Of a stretch of DNA of 64,000 nt, positions 50,514 through 60,350 are shown piece after piece (the stretch's first letter is position 1; every line of letters starts with the position of its first letter). Position numbers and translations under genes: made by a program. Origin of the DNA: Flavobacteriaceae bacterium. GTDB taxonomy: Bacteria > Bacteroidota > Bacteroidia > Flavobacteriales > Flavobacteriaceae. The notes beneath the pieces were generated by a model. The model saw only the letters and a program-made list of their open reading frames with translations, was not told the DNA's origin and searched no databases. The DNA is taken from the NCBI GenBank assembly GCA_013003555.1, contig JABDIV010000060.1, forward strand, positions 1-64,000. The letters run 5' to 3'.

Positions 50514-52064
50514 ATGACACTAAAATTAAAGCTATATGGTATTTTAATGTGTTGCGCTTTCACGACTGTTCATGCCCAGATCGAAAATCAATTTTACAAA
50601 GTTGATTCCTTTTATATTAACGGAGATGCTATAATAACCGGGAATAATATTTTAAGCGAAGACGATACAAAAGAGCTTAATGACTTTTCACTTCTCAACG
50701 ATCAGATCAGAATGAAATATGTGGACATAGACGCTAGTTCAAAAACATTCTCATCGAGTTCGGCGACGGTGGCCATTCAAGACAGTTCAGCAACACTGGT
50801 TAAGGCAACACTTTATTGGGCGGGGATATTTCCATTCTTAAAAGGCACAAAAAAGGAGAAACCCAATGAAATCTTTTATTACGGAAGCGGTGATCGGAAA
50901 GGCCCTATAGAAAGCGTATTATTAAAAACACCGAGCAACAATGAATACCAAACTGTTAACGGAACGATTTTGTTTGACGGCTTAGACAAAGAAGGATATG
51001 AAGACAGCGCCCCATATTTTTGCTTCGCTGATGTAACCGAATTGCTCAAGAAATCTCAACACCTGAACGGTGAATACACCGTGGCAAATATTAAAGCAAC
51101 TCAAGGCTTTGTTTCGGGAGGTGGAGCCGCGGGCTGGTTCTTGTTTATAATTTATGAAGCAGCTGGGGCCAGGCCAAAATATATAAGTTCATTCAACGGT
51201 TATGCACCGGTAAATGACAATGTGGTTGATATTGAACTGACCGATTTCAAAACTCGGGAAGAGGGCAATATCAAGGCGTCTATTTATGCTGCAGCTCTTG
51301 AGGGAGATGCCAAGCTTTATCAGGATCAACTTGCGATCATGAAAAGCGGCGACAGCAGCTTTGTAGCTTTGAAAAATAAACTTAGGCCCGGGAAAAACTT
51401 TTTCAGTGGGAAAATAAGTCTGAATGATGATTATATCATGAACAGAAAACCGGCAAGCCTGAATTCATTAGGGTTTGATGTTTTGAAAGCAGATGTACCT
51501 GACGATGTTTTCTCAAACAGCCAAACATCAACAACCTTGAGATTTTCAACAAAAGCAGATAGGTTTTATGCTTTTTTTAGCGCGGTTAGCATCGAAATAA
51601 GTGAAATATTTCAGTTAAACAAGGAAGCTCTGACAGGAGATGTGATTTTGGCAGAAACGAATAATGAAACTGCACAGGAGGACAACGAAGTTAGCGCAGA
51701 ATCGCAAATGGTTGAAGAGAAAGCATTGATTTCAGAACCAGAATCCCCTGAGCCCGCTAAACCCCGATCAGTCCGAGAAACGGAAAAACGGATGCGAACC
51801 GTAAATATGACGATTCCAGATCAGGAACCGGGATATTATATAATAACCAACGTATTCTCAAAACCCAGCTATGCCAAACGGTGGGAAGATTTCCTCAAGG
51901 AGAAGGGTCATGAGCCAGGAAACTTTGTAAATCCTAAAAATAATTGGCGATATGTTTATGTGAATGAGAACATCGATTTAGAGCTGATTTATAAAAGCTA
52001 TTTGAAATTAGTTAAACTAGATTATTTTAATGAGATTTGGGTTTTTAAAGTAAACATGAATTAA
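50514..52064 (+). CDS. Secreted protein with SPOR-like C-terminal domain
   Basis: The 516-residue protein has a signal peptide (about 1-22, TVHAQ), a beta-rich N-terminal domain (about 30-370) with [14 protein letters not shown] and [17 protein letters not shown], which resembles the head region of Bacteroidota surface adhesins, a linker rich in E and P (about 395-440) and a C-terminal domain of about 75 residues ([21 protein letters not shown] .. NNWRYVYV .. FNEIWVFKV) resembling a SPOR-like repeat. No full family assignment is possible. It precedes pgk by 16 bp and may be cotranscribed with it. Adhesion or wall binding is a guess. Confidence 0.65.
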   Translation: MTLKLKLYGILMCCAFTTVHAQIENQFYKVDSFYINGDAIITGNNILSEDDTKELNDFSLLNDQIRMKYVDIDASSKTFSSSSATVAIQDSSATLVKATLYWAGIFPFLKGTKKEKPNEIFYYGSGDRKGPIESVLLKTPSNNEYQTVNGTILFDGLDKEGYEDSAPYFCFADVTELLKKSQHLNGEYTVANIKATQGFVSGGGAAGWFLFIIYEAAGARPKYISSFNGYAPVNDNVVDIELTDFKTREEGNIKASIYAAALEGDAKLYQDQLAIMKSGDSSFVALKNKLRPGKNFFSGKISLNDDYIMNRKPASLNSLGFDVLKADVPDDVFSNSQTSTTLRFSTKADRFYAFFSAVSIEISEIFQLNKEALTGDVILAETNNETAQEDNEVSAESQMVEEKALISEPESPEPAKPRSVRETEKRMRTVNMTIPDQEPGYYIITNVFSKPSYAKRWEDFLKEKGHEPGNFVNPKNNWRYVYVNENIDLELIYKSYLKLVKLDYFNEIWVFKVNMN

Positions 52065-52080
52065 ATTGAATGACAAATTG

Positions 52081-53265
52081 ATGACTTTGAACGACATAGA
52101 TTTTAAGGACAAAAAAGCCCTGATTCGCGTTGATTTTAATGTTCCTCTGAATGAAACGTTTGAGGTTACGGACGACACACGTATTAGGGCGGCTAAACCA
52201 ACGGTAGTTAAAATTCTCGAGGATGGCGGCTGCTGTATATTAATGTCGCACCTCGGCAGACCGAAAGGTGTTCAGGACGAATTCTCACTGCGTCATATTG
52301 TAGATGTTGTTGAGGATATTTTTGGCGTACAGGTTCTATTCGCTGGAAACTGCATTGGCCCTGAGGCACAAAACGCGGCAGAAGAATTAGAGCCCGGTCA
52401 AATCCTAATTTTGGAAAACTTGAGGTTTCACGATGAGGAAAAACAGGGAGACGCTGAATTTGCGCGGCAATTAGCCGTCTTGGGCGATGTTTATGTCAAT
52501 GATGCTTTTGGAACTGCTCATCGTGCCCACGCATCAACGGCAACTATTGCCAGGTTCTTCCCAGAGAACAAATGTTTTGGGCTGCTGATGGCTAAGGAAA
52601 TCGAGAGTATAAAACGCGTTATGGAAACAGGAGAGAAACCCGTAACGGCAATTCTGGGAGGTGCAAAAGTGTCTTCGAAAATTACTATAATAAATAACAT
52701 ATTAGATAAAATAGACCATCTGATAGTTGGAGGCGGAATGACGTTTACCTTTATAAAGGCCCAGGGGGGGTCGATTGGGAACTCCCTCGTTGAAGAGGAT
52801 AAACTAGACCTGGCTTTGGAAATTCTTAAGACCGCAGAAAAGAAAGGTGTAGATGTGCACCTGCCTGGTGACGCTATTGTTGCTGACGCCTTTAAAAATG
52901 ATGCAAACACCAATACAGCCCCTATTAATGAAATTCCAAATGGCTGGATGGGACTGGATGTCGGACCAAGAACCATCGATGAATTTAAGGATGTTATTAT
53001 GCGTTCGAAGACAATATTATGGAACGGTCCCATGGGTGTATTTGAAATGGATGCCTTTGCCAAAGGCACGATTGCCCTTGGCCATGCCATAGCAGAAGCC
53101 ACTAAAAATGGCAGTTTCTCATTGGTTGGAGGAGGAGATTCGGTGGCTGCTGTTAAACAGTTCGGACTGGCAGATAAGGTTAGCTATGTAAGCACCGGAG
53201 GAGGAGCGATGCTTGAAAGCCTGGAAGGAAAGATCCTCCCAGGAATAGCCGCAATTCTGGAATAG
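52081..53265 (+). CDS. pgk: Phosphoglycerate kinase
   Basis: Transfers phosphate between 1,3-bisphosphoglycerate and ADP in glycolysis. The protein has 394 residues from this start, with [14 protein letters not shown] at the N-terminus, MSHLGRPKG, the nucleotide-binding GGAKVSSKI, and C-terminal [10 protein letters not shown] and [12 protein letters not shown] with [20 protein letters not shown] 52081 is preferred because the frame extends only five codons upstream from a TTG, and family members begin at this point. The gene follows the SPOR-like protein gene with a 16-bp gap. Confidence 0.97.
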   Translation: MTLNDIDFKDKKALIRVDFNVPLNETFEVTDDTRIRAAKPTVVKILEDGGCCILMSHLGRPKGVQDEFSLRHIVDVVEDIFGVQVLFAGNCIGPEAQNAAEELEPGQILILENLRFHDEEKQGDAEFARQLAVLGDVYVNDAFGTAHRAHASTATIARFFPENKCFGLLMAKEIESIKRVMETGEKPVTAILGGAKVSSKITIINNILDKIDHLIVGGGMTFTFIKAQGGSIGNSLVEEDKLDLALEILKTAEKKGVDVHLPGDAIVADAFKNDANTNTAPINEIPNGWMGLDVGPRTIDEFKDVIMRSKTILWNGPMGVFEMDAFAKGTIALGHAIAEATKNGSFSLVGGGDSVAAVKQFGLADKVSYVSTGGGAMLESLEGKILPGIAAILE

Positions 53266-53342
53266 GAGGTTGTTAAAAATTTTCATAAGACATTAAAAAA
53301 TACGATTTTAGCCTGTTTTCCGTTTATAATAACCGGGATAAT

Positions 53343-54884
53343 ATGATGAAAAAATTGTTATACATAGTTTTATGCTTCACATGTTTTGGGTTTGCACAAA
53401 CAAACGATTCGCTTGTGGCCAAGACCAAAACGATTATAGACCAAGGGTTTGATCAACAATCGCTGGAAGTTAAACCGGTCTCTCCTGTCGATTCTCTGGA
53501 TAACAAATCACTTGAAGATCTTCCGTTAGCCATGGAATTAGATCAGAAATGGCTCGATGAATTATACAGTTCGTCATTATTCGACACCATTTATAAGTCG
53601 GTAGCAGAATTGGATTATGAAAATATCGATTATCCTGAATTGCAAACAGACACGCTAAAAAAGCGTCTAAATGAATTGAATAGCCGAACGCCCTTCAATA
53701 TCGAATACAACTCCTCCCTTGAAAGCGTAATAAAAAATTTTCTAAAAAACAGGCGTCAGTCCCTTCAACGGCTCATGTCGTTGAGTGCTTACTATTTTCC
53801 GATGTTTGAAAAAGAACTCGACAATTATAATATTCCATTGGAGATTAAGTATTTGGCTATTGTAGAATCGGCATTAAAACCACGTGCTAAATCGCGGGTT
53901 GGAGCCACAGGTCTCTGGCAATTCATGTTTGCGACCGGCAAGCAATTTGGATTAGACGTGAGCAGCTATGTCGATGAGCGCAGCGATCCGATAAAATCAA
54001 CGGAAGCGGCTTGTAAATATCTGTCGAGCCTATATCGTATTTTTGGTGATTGGGATCTTGCTCTTGCGGCCTACAATTCGGGCCCGGGAAATGTTACCAA
54101 GGCCATTAGGCGATCTGGCGGATATGAGAATTATTGGAACATCAGACGATATCTCCCGCGTGAAACCGCTGGCTATCTCCCGGTGTTTCTCGCAACGATG
54201 TATATATTTGAATTTGCCGACGAACATGGGTTTAACCCTCCACCTCCCGCAGTGAATTATTTTAAAACAGACACCATTCAAGTCAAGCAAATGATTAGTC
54301 TCGATCAGGTTTCTGAACTGACCGGGATTAAGATCGAAGAACTTCAATTCCTTAACCCTTCGTATAAACTTGATATCATTCCTGTTGTAAAAGGTGAAAA
54401 TTATGCACTTCGTTTACCACTTGAACATGTCGGGACCTTTGTAAACAACGAAGACGAGATCTATGCTAATGCAAAAAAAGATTTCAATAAACGCGAAAAA
54501 CCTCTCCCACAATTCTTTAATGCCGACCAAAAAATCAGGTATAGAGTGCGATCGGGGGATTATTTGGGCAAGATAGCTCGTATTTATGGGGTTCGGGTCA
54601 GCCAGATAAAACAGTGGAATGGCTTGCGATCAAATAATCTAAGGATTGGCCAGCGTCTAACTATTTACCCCAGAAAACCAATTGCCAAGCCAATTGTTTC
54701 CACAAAAGCGAAAGAAAAAAAAGTTACAAATCAAAATGCCAATACCTATGAAGTCAAGAAAGGTGACTCCCTATGGAGCATATCTCAAAAGTTTCCAGGT
54801 GTTTCTATCGAGAATATTCGAGAATGGAATGATATTAGCGGTAGTAAACTAAAACCGGGAATGGTATTGATCGTGTCCCAATAA
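53343..54884 (+). CDS. Lytic transglycosylase (MltD-type) with two LysM domains
   Basis: Cleaves the glycan strand of peptidoglycan in the periplasm. The 513-residue protein has a signal peptide (about 1-19, CFGFAQ), the SLT domain (about 150-300) with IKYLAIVESALKPRAKSRVGATGLWQFM (catalytic glutamate of VES) and AAYNSGPGNVTKAI, and two LysM repeats (about 398-445, YRVRSGDYLGKIARIYGV; about 466-512, YEVKKGDSLWSISQKF) that bind peptidoglycan. This is the MltD layout. The initiating ATG may be the first or the second of two consecutive ones. The DUF4837 gene follows after 24 bp. Confidence 0.92.
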   Translation: MMKKLLYIVLCFTCFGFAQTNDSLVAKTKTIIDQGFDQQSLEVKPVSPVDSLDNKSLEDLPLAMELDQKWLDELYSSSLFDTIYKSVAELDYENIDYPELQTDTLKKRLNELNSRTPFNIEYNSSLESVIKNFLKNRRQSLQRLMSLSAYYFPMFEKELDNYNIPLEIKYLAIVESALKPRAKSRVGATGLWQFMFATGKQFGLDVSSYVDERSDPIKSTEAACKYLSSLYRIFGDWDLALAAYNSGPGNVTKAIRRSGGYENYWNIRRYLPRETAGYLPVFLATMYIFEFADEHGFNPPPPAVNYFKTDTIQVKQMISLDQVSELTGIKIEELQFLNPSYKLDIIPVVKGENYALRLPLEHVGTFVNNEDEIYANAKKDFNKREKPLPQFFNADQKIRYRVRSGDYLGKIARIYGVRVSQIKQWNGLRSNNLRIGQRLTIYPRKPIAKPIVSTKAKEKKVTNQNANTYEVKKGDSLWSISQKFPGVSIENIREWNDISGSKLKPGMVLIVSQ

Positions 54885-54895
54885 CAATAAGCCGT

Positions 54896-54903
54896 TAATT
54901 TTG
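54896..54903 (+). promoter_or_regulatory. -7 promoter box of DUF4837 gene (TAATTTTG)
   Basis: A perfect TAnnTTTG match ending five bases before the ATG at 54909, directly after the transglycosylase stop codon. Confidence 0.6.
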
Positions 54904-54908
54904 ACCAT

Positions 54909-55892
54909 ATGAAACACAGCTTTTTTATCCTAGCCTTCAGCATTGTTTTTTGTTTAACAACGTCTTGTGATTCCAGCGGGAAAGGGATGCGTATAGTTCC
55001 TGAATCATCCGGAAACATAAACAGTCTTTCTGTCGTGGTATCCAATGAACATTGGGAAGGAAGCATTGGCGATACCATTCGAAATATTTTAGCTGAACCT
55101 GTTTATGGTTTGCCTCAGGAAGAGCCATTATTTTCTATGCGCCAGATGCCACCACAGGTTTTCACCGATTTTGCCACTCGTAACCGGACTGTATTAAAAA
55201 TTGAAAAGGGCCGGGAAGCTGATGTTAAATTTTTAAAGGATGCCTTTGCCAGGCCTCAAAAGCTTGTCTTAATAACCGGGCAAACGAATCAGGAGATAAT
55301 TGAACAACTTGAACAGAATGCCGAACGCATCATTACCGCTTTTAAAAATGAAGAAATAAAGGAAAATCAAAGACGGATAAAAAAATCGCTAAACAAAAAC
55401 AATAATATAGAGGAATCTCTCGGCTTAACCTTAGAATTTCCTTCCGCTTATCGAATTGCCAAGGAAGAGAACGGGTTTTTCTGGATAAGGAAAGAATTGA
55501 AAACAGGAAGTATGAATCTCATGTTATATGAAATACCGTTAGACGCGATTTCCGATAGCGATGAGGCTATAAATGACATTATAAAAATGAGAGATTCAAT
55601 GGGCAAGGCTCATATTCCGGGTCCGATAGAAGGATCATACATGATAACAGAAGCTTCTTATACACCGTTTTTCGCTTCAACCATAATCGATAACAAACCC
55701 ACACGGGTTACCCGAAGCACCTGGGAAGTCAAAAATGCCTTTATGGCCGGACCATTTATCAATTATATCATTGAAGATAAGGTGAATGACAGGTTGGTTG
55801 TTGCTGAAGGATTTACTTTCGCACCATCGATTGAAAAGCGAAATCACATGTTCGAGCTCGAAGCGATCATACGTTCGTTAAAAATCAAATGA
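54909..55892 (+). CDS. DUF4837 family lipoprotein
   Basis: A 327-residue predicted lipoprotein: the signal peptide ends at LTTSC (cysteine 20). The rest contains PESSGNINSLSVVVSNEHWEGSIGDTIRNILAEPVYGLPQEEPLFSMRQMPP and two later blocks (LTLEFPSAYRIAKEENGFFWIRKEL and EGSYMITEASYTPFF), matching the DUF4837 family of Bacteroidota. No function is known. The short distance of five bases between the -7 box and ATG suggests an almost leaderless message. It ends at a hairpin shared with tatA. Confidence 0.85.
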   Translation: MKHSFFILAFSIVFCLTTSCDSSGKGMRIVPESSGNINSLSVVVSNEHWEGSIGDTIRNILAEPVYGLPQEEPLFSMRQMPPQVFTDFATRNRTVLKIEKGREADVKFLKDAFARPQKLVLITGQTNQEIIEQLEQNAERIITAFKNEEIKENQRRIKKSLNKNNNIEESLGLTLEFPSAYRIAKEENGFFWIRKELKTGSMNLMLYEIPLDAISDSDEAINDIIKMRDSMGKAHIPGPIEGSYMITEASYTPFFASTIIDNKPTRVTRSTWEVKNAFMAGPFINYIIEDKVNDRLVVAEGFTFAPSIEKRNHMFELEAIIRSLKIK

Positions 55893-55899
55893 TATAAAA

Positions 55900-55926
55900 A
55901 AACCAACGCCTTTTAGGCGCTGGTTT
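55900..55926. terminator. Bidirectional terminator (DUF4837 gene / tatA)
   Basis: AAACCAACGCC (55900-55910) pairs with GGCGCTGGTTT (55916-55926) with one mismatch on the plus strand that becomes a G-U wobble in the minus-strand transcript. The T-run after it is better on the minus strand, so it mainly ends tatA. Confidence 0.7.
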
Positions 55927-55948
55927 ATATGTCCACTGGAGAATTTAA

Positions 55949-56131
55949 CTATTCCTCAGTTGCTTCATCGTCGGTATCCTCTTTACTGGCATCTTTAAAT
56001 TCTTTGATCCCACTGCCAAGGCCGCGCATCAATTCCGGTATTTTTTTGCCTCCGAATAAAAGGAGAACAACCACTACGATCAGTACGATCTGCCATGGCC
56101 CTAATGCAAGAAATATATTAGAAAATAACAT
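55949..56131 (-). CDS. tatA: Sec-independent protein translocase TatA
   Basis: A component of the twin-arginine pathway that exports folded proteins. The 60-residue protein has the TatA fold: an N-terminal helix [38 protein letters not shown] with the conserved F-G-x-x-K-x-P-E segment, followed by an amphipathic helix and an acidic tail. No tatC is adjacent. It is divergent from the M23 peptidase gene. Confidence 0.92.
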   Translation of the reverse strand: MLFSNIFLALGPWQIVLIVVVVLLLFGGKKIPELMRGLGSGIKEFKDASKEDTDDEATEE

Positions 56132-56150
56132 ATAATGACTATTTAAGGAA

Positions 56151-56158
56151 CAAAGTTA
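56151..56158 (-). promoter_or_regulatory. -7 promoter box of tatA (TAACTTTG)
   Basis: A perfect TAnnTTTG match on the minus strand, 19 bp upstream of the tatA ATG. Confidence 0.55.
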
Positions 56159-56228
56159 ATAATTAAACTTTAATAAAATCATTTAACAGAAAAGTTTAGC
56201 AATTCAAAACAATCGTTAGGAAATTAAT

Positions 56229-56236
56229 TAATTTTG
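56229..56236 (+). promoter_or_regulatory. -7 promoter box of M23 peptidase gene (TAATTTTG)
   Basis: A perfect TAnnTTTG match. It overlaps the TTG at 56234 that opens the longest frame, so the ATG at 56246, nine bases downstream, is preferred. Confidence 0.6.
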
Positions 56237-56245
56237 TTCGCTGCG

Positions 56246-57115
56246 ATGGCAACAAAAACTAAAAATAAAAAGCGATTAGCCAGAAAATTGCTTCATAAGT
56301 ATAGGCTCGTAATACTTAACGAGGATACTTTTGAAGAGCGCTTTGCCTTGAAATTGACCAGGCTGAATGTTTTTGTTATAGTGTCCCTGTCCGCTATCCT
56401 CCTTGTTTTTGGCACCATTGTACTTATTGCCTTTACTCCTTTAAAGGAATATATTCCGGGCTATTCTTCAACAGCACTTAAAAAACAGGCAACCGAACTT
56501 AATTTTAAAACCGACTCGCTTCAAATGGTAATTGCGATGAATGAGCGTTATTACGAATCGATAAGAAAGGTGTTGACAGGCGATGTAAGCACAGTCGATT
56601 TTAATAAAGACTCAATAATCAATGCTGCAGAACTGGATGCAGATGGATTTATCCTTGACCCATCGAAGGAAGATTCTTTGTTACGTGAACGTGTTGACAA
56701 AGAAGACAAATACAGCCTTTTTGAATCGGCCACGACGAAAGTTAATTTTGTGCTTTTCCCACCAGTAACGGGCACGATCAGCGAACGTTATGATCCAGGT
56801 AAAAAGCATTATGCAGTTGATGTTGTTGTTGCAAAGGACACACCTATTAAAGCCGTTGCTGACGGCACGGTTATTTTTTCGGGTTGGACTTCAGAAACGG
56901 GATATGTCATACTTCTTGAACACAGCGAAGGGTTACTATCTGTATACAAGCATAATTCAGCCTTGACCCAGGAACAGGGAGACCTGGTAAAAGCAGGTGA
57001 GGTAATAGCTATTTCGGGTAATACAGGTGAATTGACCACAGGACCGCATCTTCATTTCGAGCTATGGAGTAACGGGTATCCGGTTGACCCAGTGACTTTT
57101 ATTGATTTTGAATAG
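56246..57115 (+). CDS. M23 family peptidase (LytM-type endopeptidase)
   Basis: A predicted inner-membrane-anchored peptidoglycan hydrolase. The 289-residue protein has a basic N-terminus, one membrane helix (about 44-70, VFVIVSLSAILLVFGTIVLIAF), a linker and the M23 domain. The zinc motifs are HYAVDV (H-x3-D) and GPHLHFELW (HxH), with IKAVADGTVIFSG between, so the enzyme looks active rather than degenerate as in EnvC. It may act in cell separation or wall remodelling. It begins a run of plus-strand genes that continues with GH3. Confidence 0.9.
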   Translation: MATKTKNKKRLARKLLHKYRLVILNEDTFEERFALKLTRLNVFVIVSLSAILLVFGTIVLIAFTPLKEYIPGYSSTALKKQATELNFKTDSLQMVIAMNERYYESIRKVLTGDVSTVDFNKDSIINAAELDADGFILDPSKEDSLLRERVDKEDKYSLFESATTKVNFVLFPPVTGTISERYDPGKKHYAVDVVVAKDTPIKAVADGTVIFSGWTSETGYVILLEHSEGLLSVYKHNSALTQEQGDLVKAGEVIAISGNTGELTTGPHLHFELWSNGYPVDPVTFIDFE

Positions 57116-57129
57116 ACGACACCCTCATT

Positions 57130-58632
57130 ATGACATCGCTTAAATCAATTGCCGCAAAACCATTCTCAAAGTATATCCAAAGAAAGATTCATCGATGGGC
57201 TAACGATCCAAATACAAGCCAGCAAAAGGTTTTTCAAGAGCTTATAAGCAAAGGCAAGATTACCCGTTTTGGTTCCGACCATGAATTCGAAAAAATAAAA
57301 TCATATAATGATTTTAAATCAAAGGTTCCAATTCGGGATTATGAAGCCTTGAAAATATATGTAGAGATGGTAGTGGCCGGCGAACCAGACATACTTTGGC
57401 CAGGGTTGCCCCTATATTTTGCAAAGACCTCGGGAACCACTTCAGGATCTAAATATATTCCGATAACCAAAGAAAGTATTTCATATCAAGTCGAGGCCGC
57501 AAGAAATGCAATCCTGATGTATATCGCTGAAACCGGAAAGACAAAATTTATCGATGGGAAAATGATTTTTCTCCAGGGCAGTCCTTTGTTAAAGAAGGTA
57601 AACGGGATAAATACTGGTCGATTATCAGGGATAGTAGCCCATTTTGTTCCACCATACCTTCAAAAAAATAGAATGCCTAGTTGGGAAACAAATTGCATTG
57701 ACGATTGGGAGGAGAAGGTCGATGCGATTGTTGATGAGACTTTCGAAGAAAATATGACGGTGATAAGCGGAATCCCGTCTTGGGTTCAAATGTATTTTGA
57801 AAAACTTATCGATCGCAGTGGTAAAACAGTTGGCGAACTGTTCAAAGGATTTGAATTATTTATTTATGGCGGAGTTAATTATGAGCCATACAGGGCAAAA
57901 TTCGAATCTCTTATCGGCCGAACTGTTGACAGTATCGAGTTATATCCGGCAAGTGAAGGTTTCTTTGCCTTTCAGGACAAACAAAACGATAAGGGAATGC
58001 TCTTGCTCCTAGACTCAGGGATATTTTATGAATTCGTTAAGGCAGATGAGTTTTTCGACGAAAACCCGAAAAGACTTGGAATCAGCGAAGTAGAATTGGG
58101 GGTTAATTATGTAATGATCATTTCAACCAATGCCGGGTTGTGGGCATACAATCTTGGTGATACTGTGGAGTTTACGAATTTGAGTCCACATCGAATTATT
58201 GTAACAGGGCGCATAAAGCACTTTATTTCAGCCTTTGGCGAGCATGTTATTGGAAAAGAGGTTGAACAAGCCCTTAATGAAGGCCTTTCGCAAGTAGGCG
58301 CATCGATAACCGAATTTACGGTTGCCCCACAAATTAATACCGAGAACGAGCTGCCATATCATGAATGGTTAATTGAATTTGAGCTGGAACCCGAGTCCAT
58401 GCAGGCATTAGCCAACAGAATTGATCAGTCGTTGCAAAAGCAAAACAGCTACTATTTTGACTTGATTTCCGGAGGAATTCTACAACCATTGAAGATCACA
58501 AGGATAAGGCGTAATGGGTTTCAGATGTTTATGCGTTCGAAAGGTAAATTAGGCGGACAAAACAAAGTTCCCAGACTTGCAAATGACAGGCAAATCGCCG
58601 ACGATATGCATCGGACAAATTTGGTGATTTAG
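57130..58632 (+). CDS. GH3-family acyl-adenylating enzyme
   Basis: The 500-residue protein matches the GH3 family (first known for plant auxin- and jasmonate-amino acid conjugation, and present in many bacteria). It has YFAKTSGTTSGSKYIPIT (the adenylate-forming P-loop), DSIELYPASEGFFAFQ and TVAPQINTENELPYHEWLIEFEL. The bacterial role is unknown: it may conjugate an acyl group with an amino acid or amine. A role in siderophore- or auxin-type compounds is possible but no other gene of such a pathway is here. The next gene begins in its tail region after 26 bp. Confidence 0.85.
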   Translation: MTSLKSIAAKPFSKYIQRKIHRWANDPNTSQQKVFQELISKGKITRFGSDHEFEKIKSYNDFKSKVPIRDYEALKIYVEMVVAGEPDILWPGLPLYFAKTSGTTSGSKYIPITKESISYQVEAARNAILMYIAETGKTKFIDGKMIFLQGSPLLKKVNGINTGRLSGIVAHFVPPYLQKNRMPSWETNCIDDWEEKVDAIVDETFEENMTVISGIPSWVQMYFEKLIDRSGKTVGELFKGFELFIYGGVNYEPYRAKFESLIGRTVDSIELYPASEGFFAFQDKQNDKGMLLLLDSGIFYEFVKADEFFDENPKRLGISEVELGVNYVMIISTNAGLWAYNLGDTVEFTNLSPHRIIVTGRIKHFISAFGEHVIGKEVEQALNEGLSQVGASITEFTVAPQINTENELPYHEWLIEFELEPESMQALANRIDQSLQKQNSYYFDLISGGILQPLKITRIRRNGFQMFMRSKGKLGGQNKVPRLANDRQIADDMHRTNLVI

Positions 58633-58634
58633 TT

Positions 58635-58642
58635 TATCTTTG
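58635..58642 (+). promoter_or_regulatory. -7 promoter box of the 58659 gene (TATCTTTG)
   Basis: A perfect TAnnTTTG match, 16 bp before the ATG at 58659, so this gene can be transcribed independently of the GH3 gene. Confidence 0.55.
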
Positions 58643-58658
58643 CCGTTAAATCGAAAGG

Positions 58659-60350
58659 ATGAATAAGAAGCTTCTCGGCAGAAATCGAGCGCAAGAAAGC
58701 ACTAACGCCATTGAACGCATGTATATTACCATGCGTCATCTTTTTAATCGAGGTTTTTATAAACCTATGGGCGTATCAGGTGAGACACTTCGAGAGGGCC
58801 TACTTCTGCTCCGCCCGGAGATTTATGGGTCAATTGCTGAAGAAAAGGCCGAAATTAACGGACTTCTTTATGTTATTGATCGTTTACCACGCGGGATTGA
58901 GGAATGCCGCTTCATTAACCTGACAAGTGATGAAGGCTACGGAAGCTCGCACTTTAAGCCAATTATACCGCTAAAACGACGCAGGAATTGCTATCGAATC
59001 GACGATGAGCAAATGAACATAGAGATTACTAGGGGGCGATCAGAGATTTATGATATCCTGACACACCTGACCTTTATGTTTATCGAATCGCATAAGATAG
59101 CTAAGGGCGTTTTGATAAATGATCGTGGAGGAACCACCAGGGACTGGGAAAAACTCGAAAAAGCAGTTCTTTCAACAAAAAAGCTAACCCAAAATGAAAA
59201 AGAAATTGCCCTAACTCACACCGGCAATATTTTAGGGCGAACTTTTGAAGAATTGATGAAAATCCATCCGCGTTTTGGCACTAAGGATCAACCCGATCGC
59301 TTTCTTCATATTATCTATTGGTTAGGAAAATTAGCAATCGAAGAACTTATAAATAACACCAAGCGAACGGTTACCTTCAGCGCGGTTTTAAGAGAACGAC
59401 TGGGCCATCACATTCATGGTGAAGCCTGGGCCGATAATATAAAGCGGGAATTGGAAAACAAAAACCTATTGGATCGGCCAATTCATATCATAAGTGCCAA
59501 TTTGCACAGTGTTATGAATACACTTTATGCACCTAAGGCTTTAGCGAAGGAAATGTTGAAAAAAGACATTTTCAGAATATACGAGGAATTGAGCAATGAC
59601 TCAAATGATGCGCTTCGAAATAAAACCACTGCCCTTGCGTTAAAAGAGGGCATGATTTACCTGAAAGATAAGTCGGGAACTAACATTGATGTGCAGATTT
59701 TCGATTGTGGAAAAATCGATTTTAATCAAACTGATTTAAACATTTCAAAAAACAGAAAAGATTCGGAAAATCCTATTATATTCGTGATGGATTATGCTTT
59801 TGGTGAGCAGGCCTATGAGACGATTGATGAGTTACTCAAACCGTTCGGAAATAACTCAAACCAAGTCCATTTGAATATAGCCTCCATCTCAATCATGGGG
59901 AAGGCAGGCATTTTAGAAGGGGGAAAGGGAGATATTATGATTCCTTCGGCCCATATCTTTGAAGGAACAGCTGATAATTACCCTTTTGAAAACATGTTGA
60001 CAGAGAAAGACTTTAAGGGCCATGGTGTTGATGTTTACGAAGGATCAATGATCACTGTTTTGGGAACCTCGCTTCAAAATAAAGAGCTATTGAGGTTTTT
60101 TCATGAATCAACATGGAATGTCATCGGTCTTGAGATGGAAGGCGCCCATTATCAGAAAGCGATTCAGGCAGCCTCCAAAGTGAGAAAAAGCATAAATCCC
60201 AACATAAAGGTTCGCTATGCCTATTATGCCAGTGATAACCCGCTTGAAACAGGCGGTACCTTGGCCTCTGGCGGACTGGGAACTAGCGGTGTAAAACCAA
60301 CATATTTGATAACTAGAAAAATATTAGAACAAATATTTAAAAATTCATAA
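58659..60350 (+). CDS. Conserved Bacteroidota protein with nucleoside-phosphorylase-like C-terminus
   Basis: I recognise no named family beyond a conserved unknown (DUF6909-like). The 563 residues form an N-terminal helical part (about 1-350) and a C-terminal part (about 370-563) with IGLEMEGAHYQKAIQAA, GKAGILEGGKGDIMIPSAH and DNPLETGGTLASGG. These resemble the phosphorylase/nucleosidase superfamily: MEGA corresponds to the purine-ribose-binding Met-Glu and GKAG to the phosphate or ribose loop. A nucleotide- or nucleoside-processing function is inferred from these motifs only. Its stop codon overlaps the start of the Wzz-like gene by one base. Confidence 0.6.
   Translation: MNKKLLGRNRAQESTNAIERMYITMRHLFNRGFYKPMGVSGETLREGLLLLRPEIYGSIAEEKAEINGLLYVIDRLPRGIEECRFINLTSDEGYGSSHFKPIIPLKRRRNCYRIDDEQMNIEITRGRSEIYDILTHLTFMFIESHKIAKGVLINDRGGTTRDWEKLEKAVLSTKKLTQNEKEIALTHTGNILGRTFEELMKIHPRFGTKDQPDRFLHIIYWLGKLAIEELINNTKRTVTFSAVLRERLGHHIHGEAWADNIKRELENKNLLDRPIHIISANLHSVMNTLYAPKALAKEMLKKDIFRIYEELSNDSNDALRNKTTALALKEGMIYLKDKSGTNIDVQIFDCGKIDFNQTDLNISKNRKDSENPIIFVMDYAFGEQAYETIDELLKPFGNNSNQVHLNIASISIMGKAGILEGGKGDIMIPSAHIFEGTADNYPFENMLTEKDFKGHGVDVYEGSMITVLGTSLQNKELLRFFHESTWNVIGLEMEGAHYQKAIQAASKVRKSINPNIKVRYAYYASDNPLETGGTLASGGLGTSGVKPTYLITRKILEQIFKNS

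Noticed and set aside
52518-53102. 194-codon minus-strand frame inside pgk
   Set aside because: pgk is certain by motif; the antisense frame is proline/serine-rich without family features.
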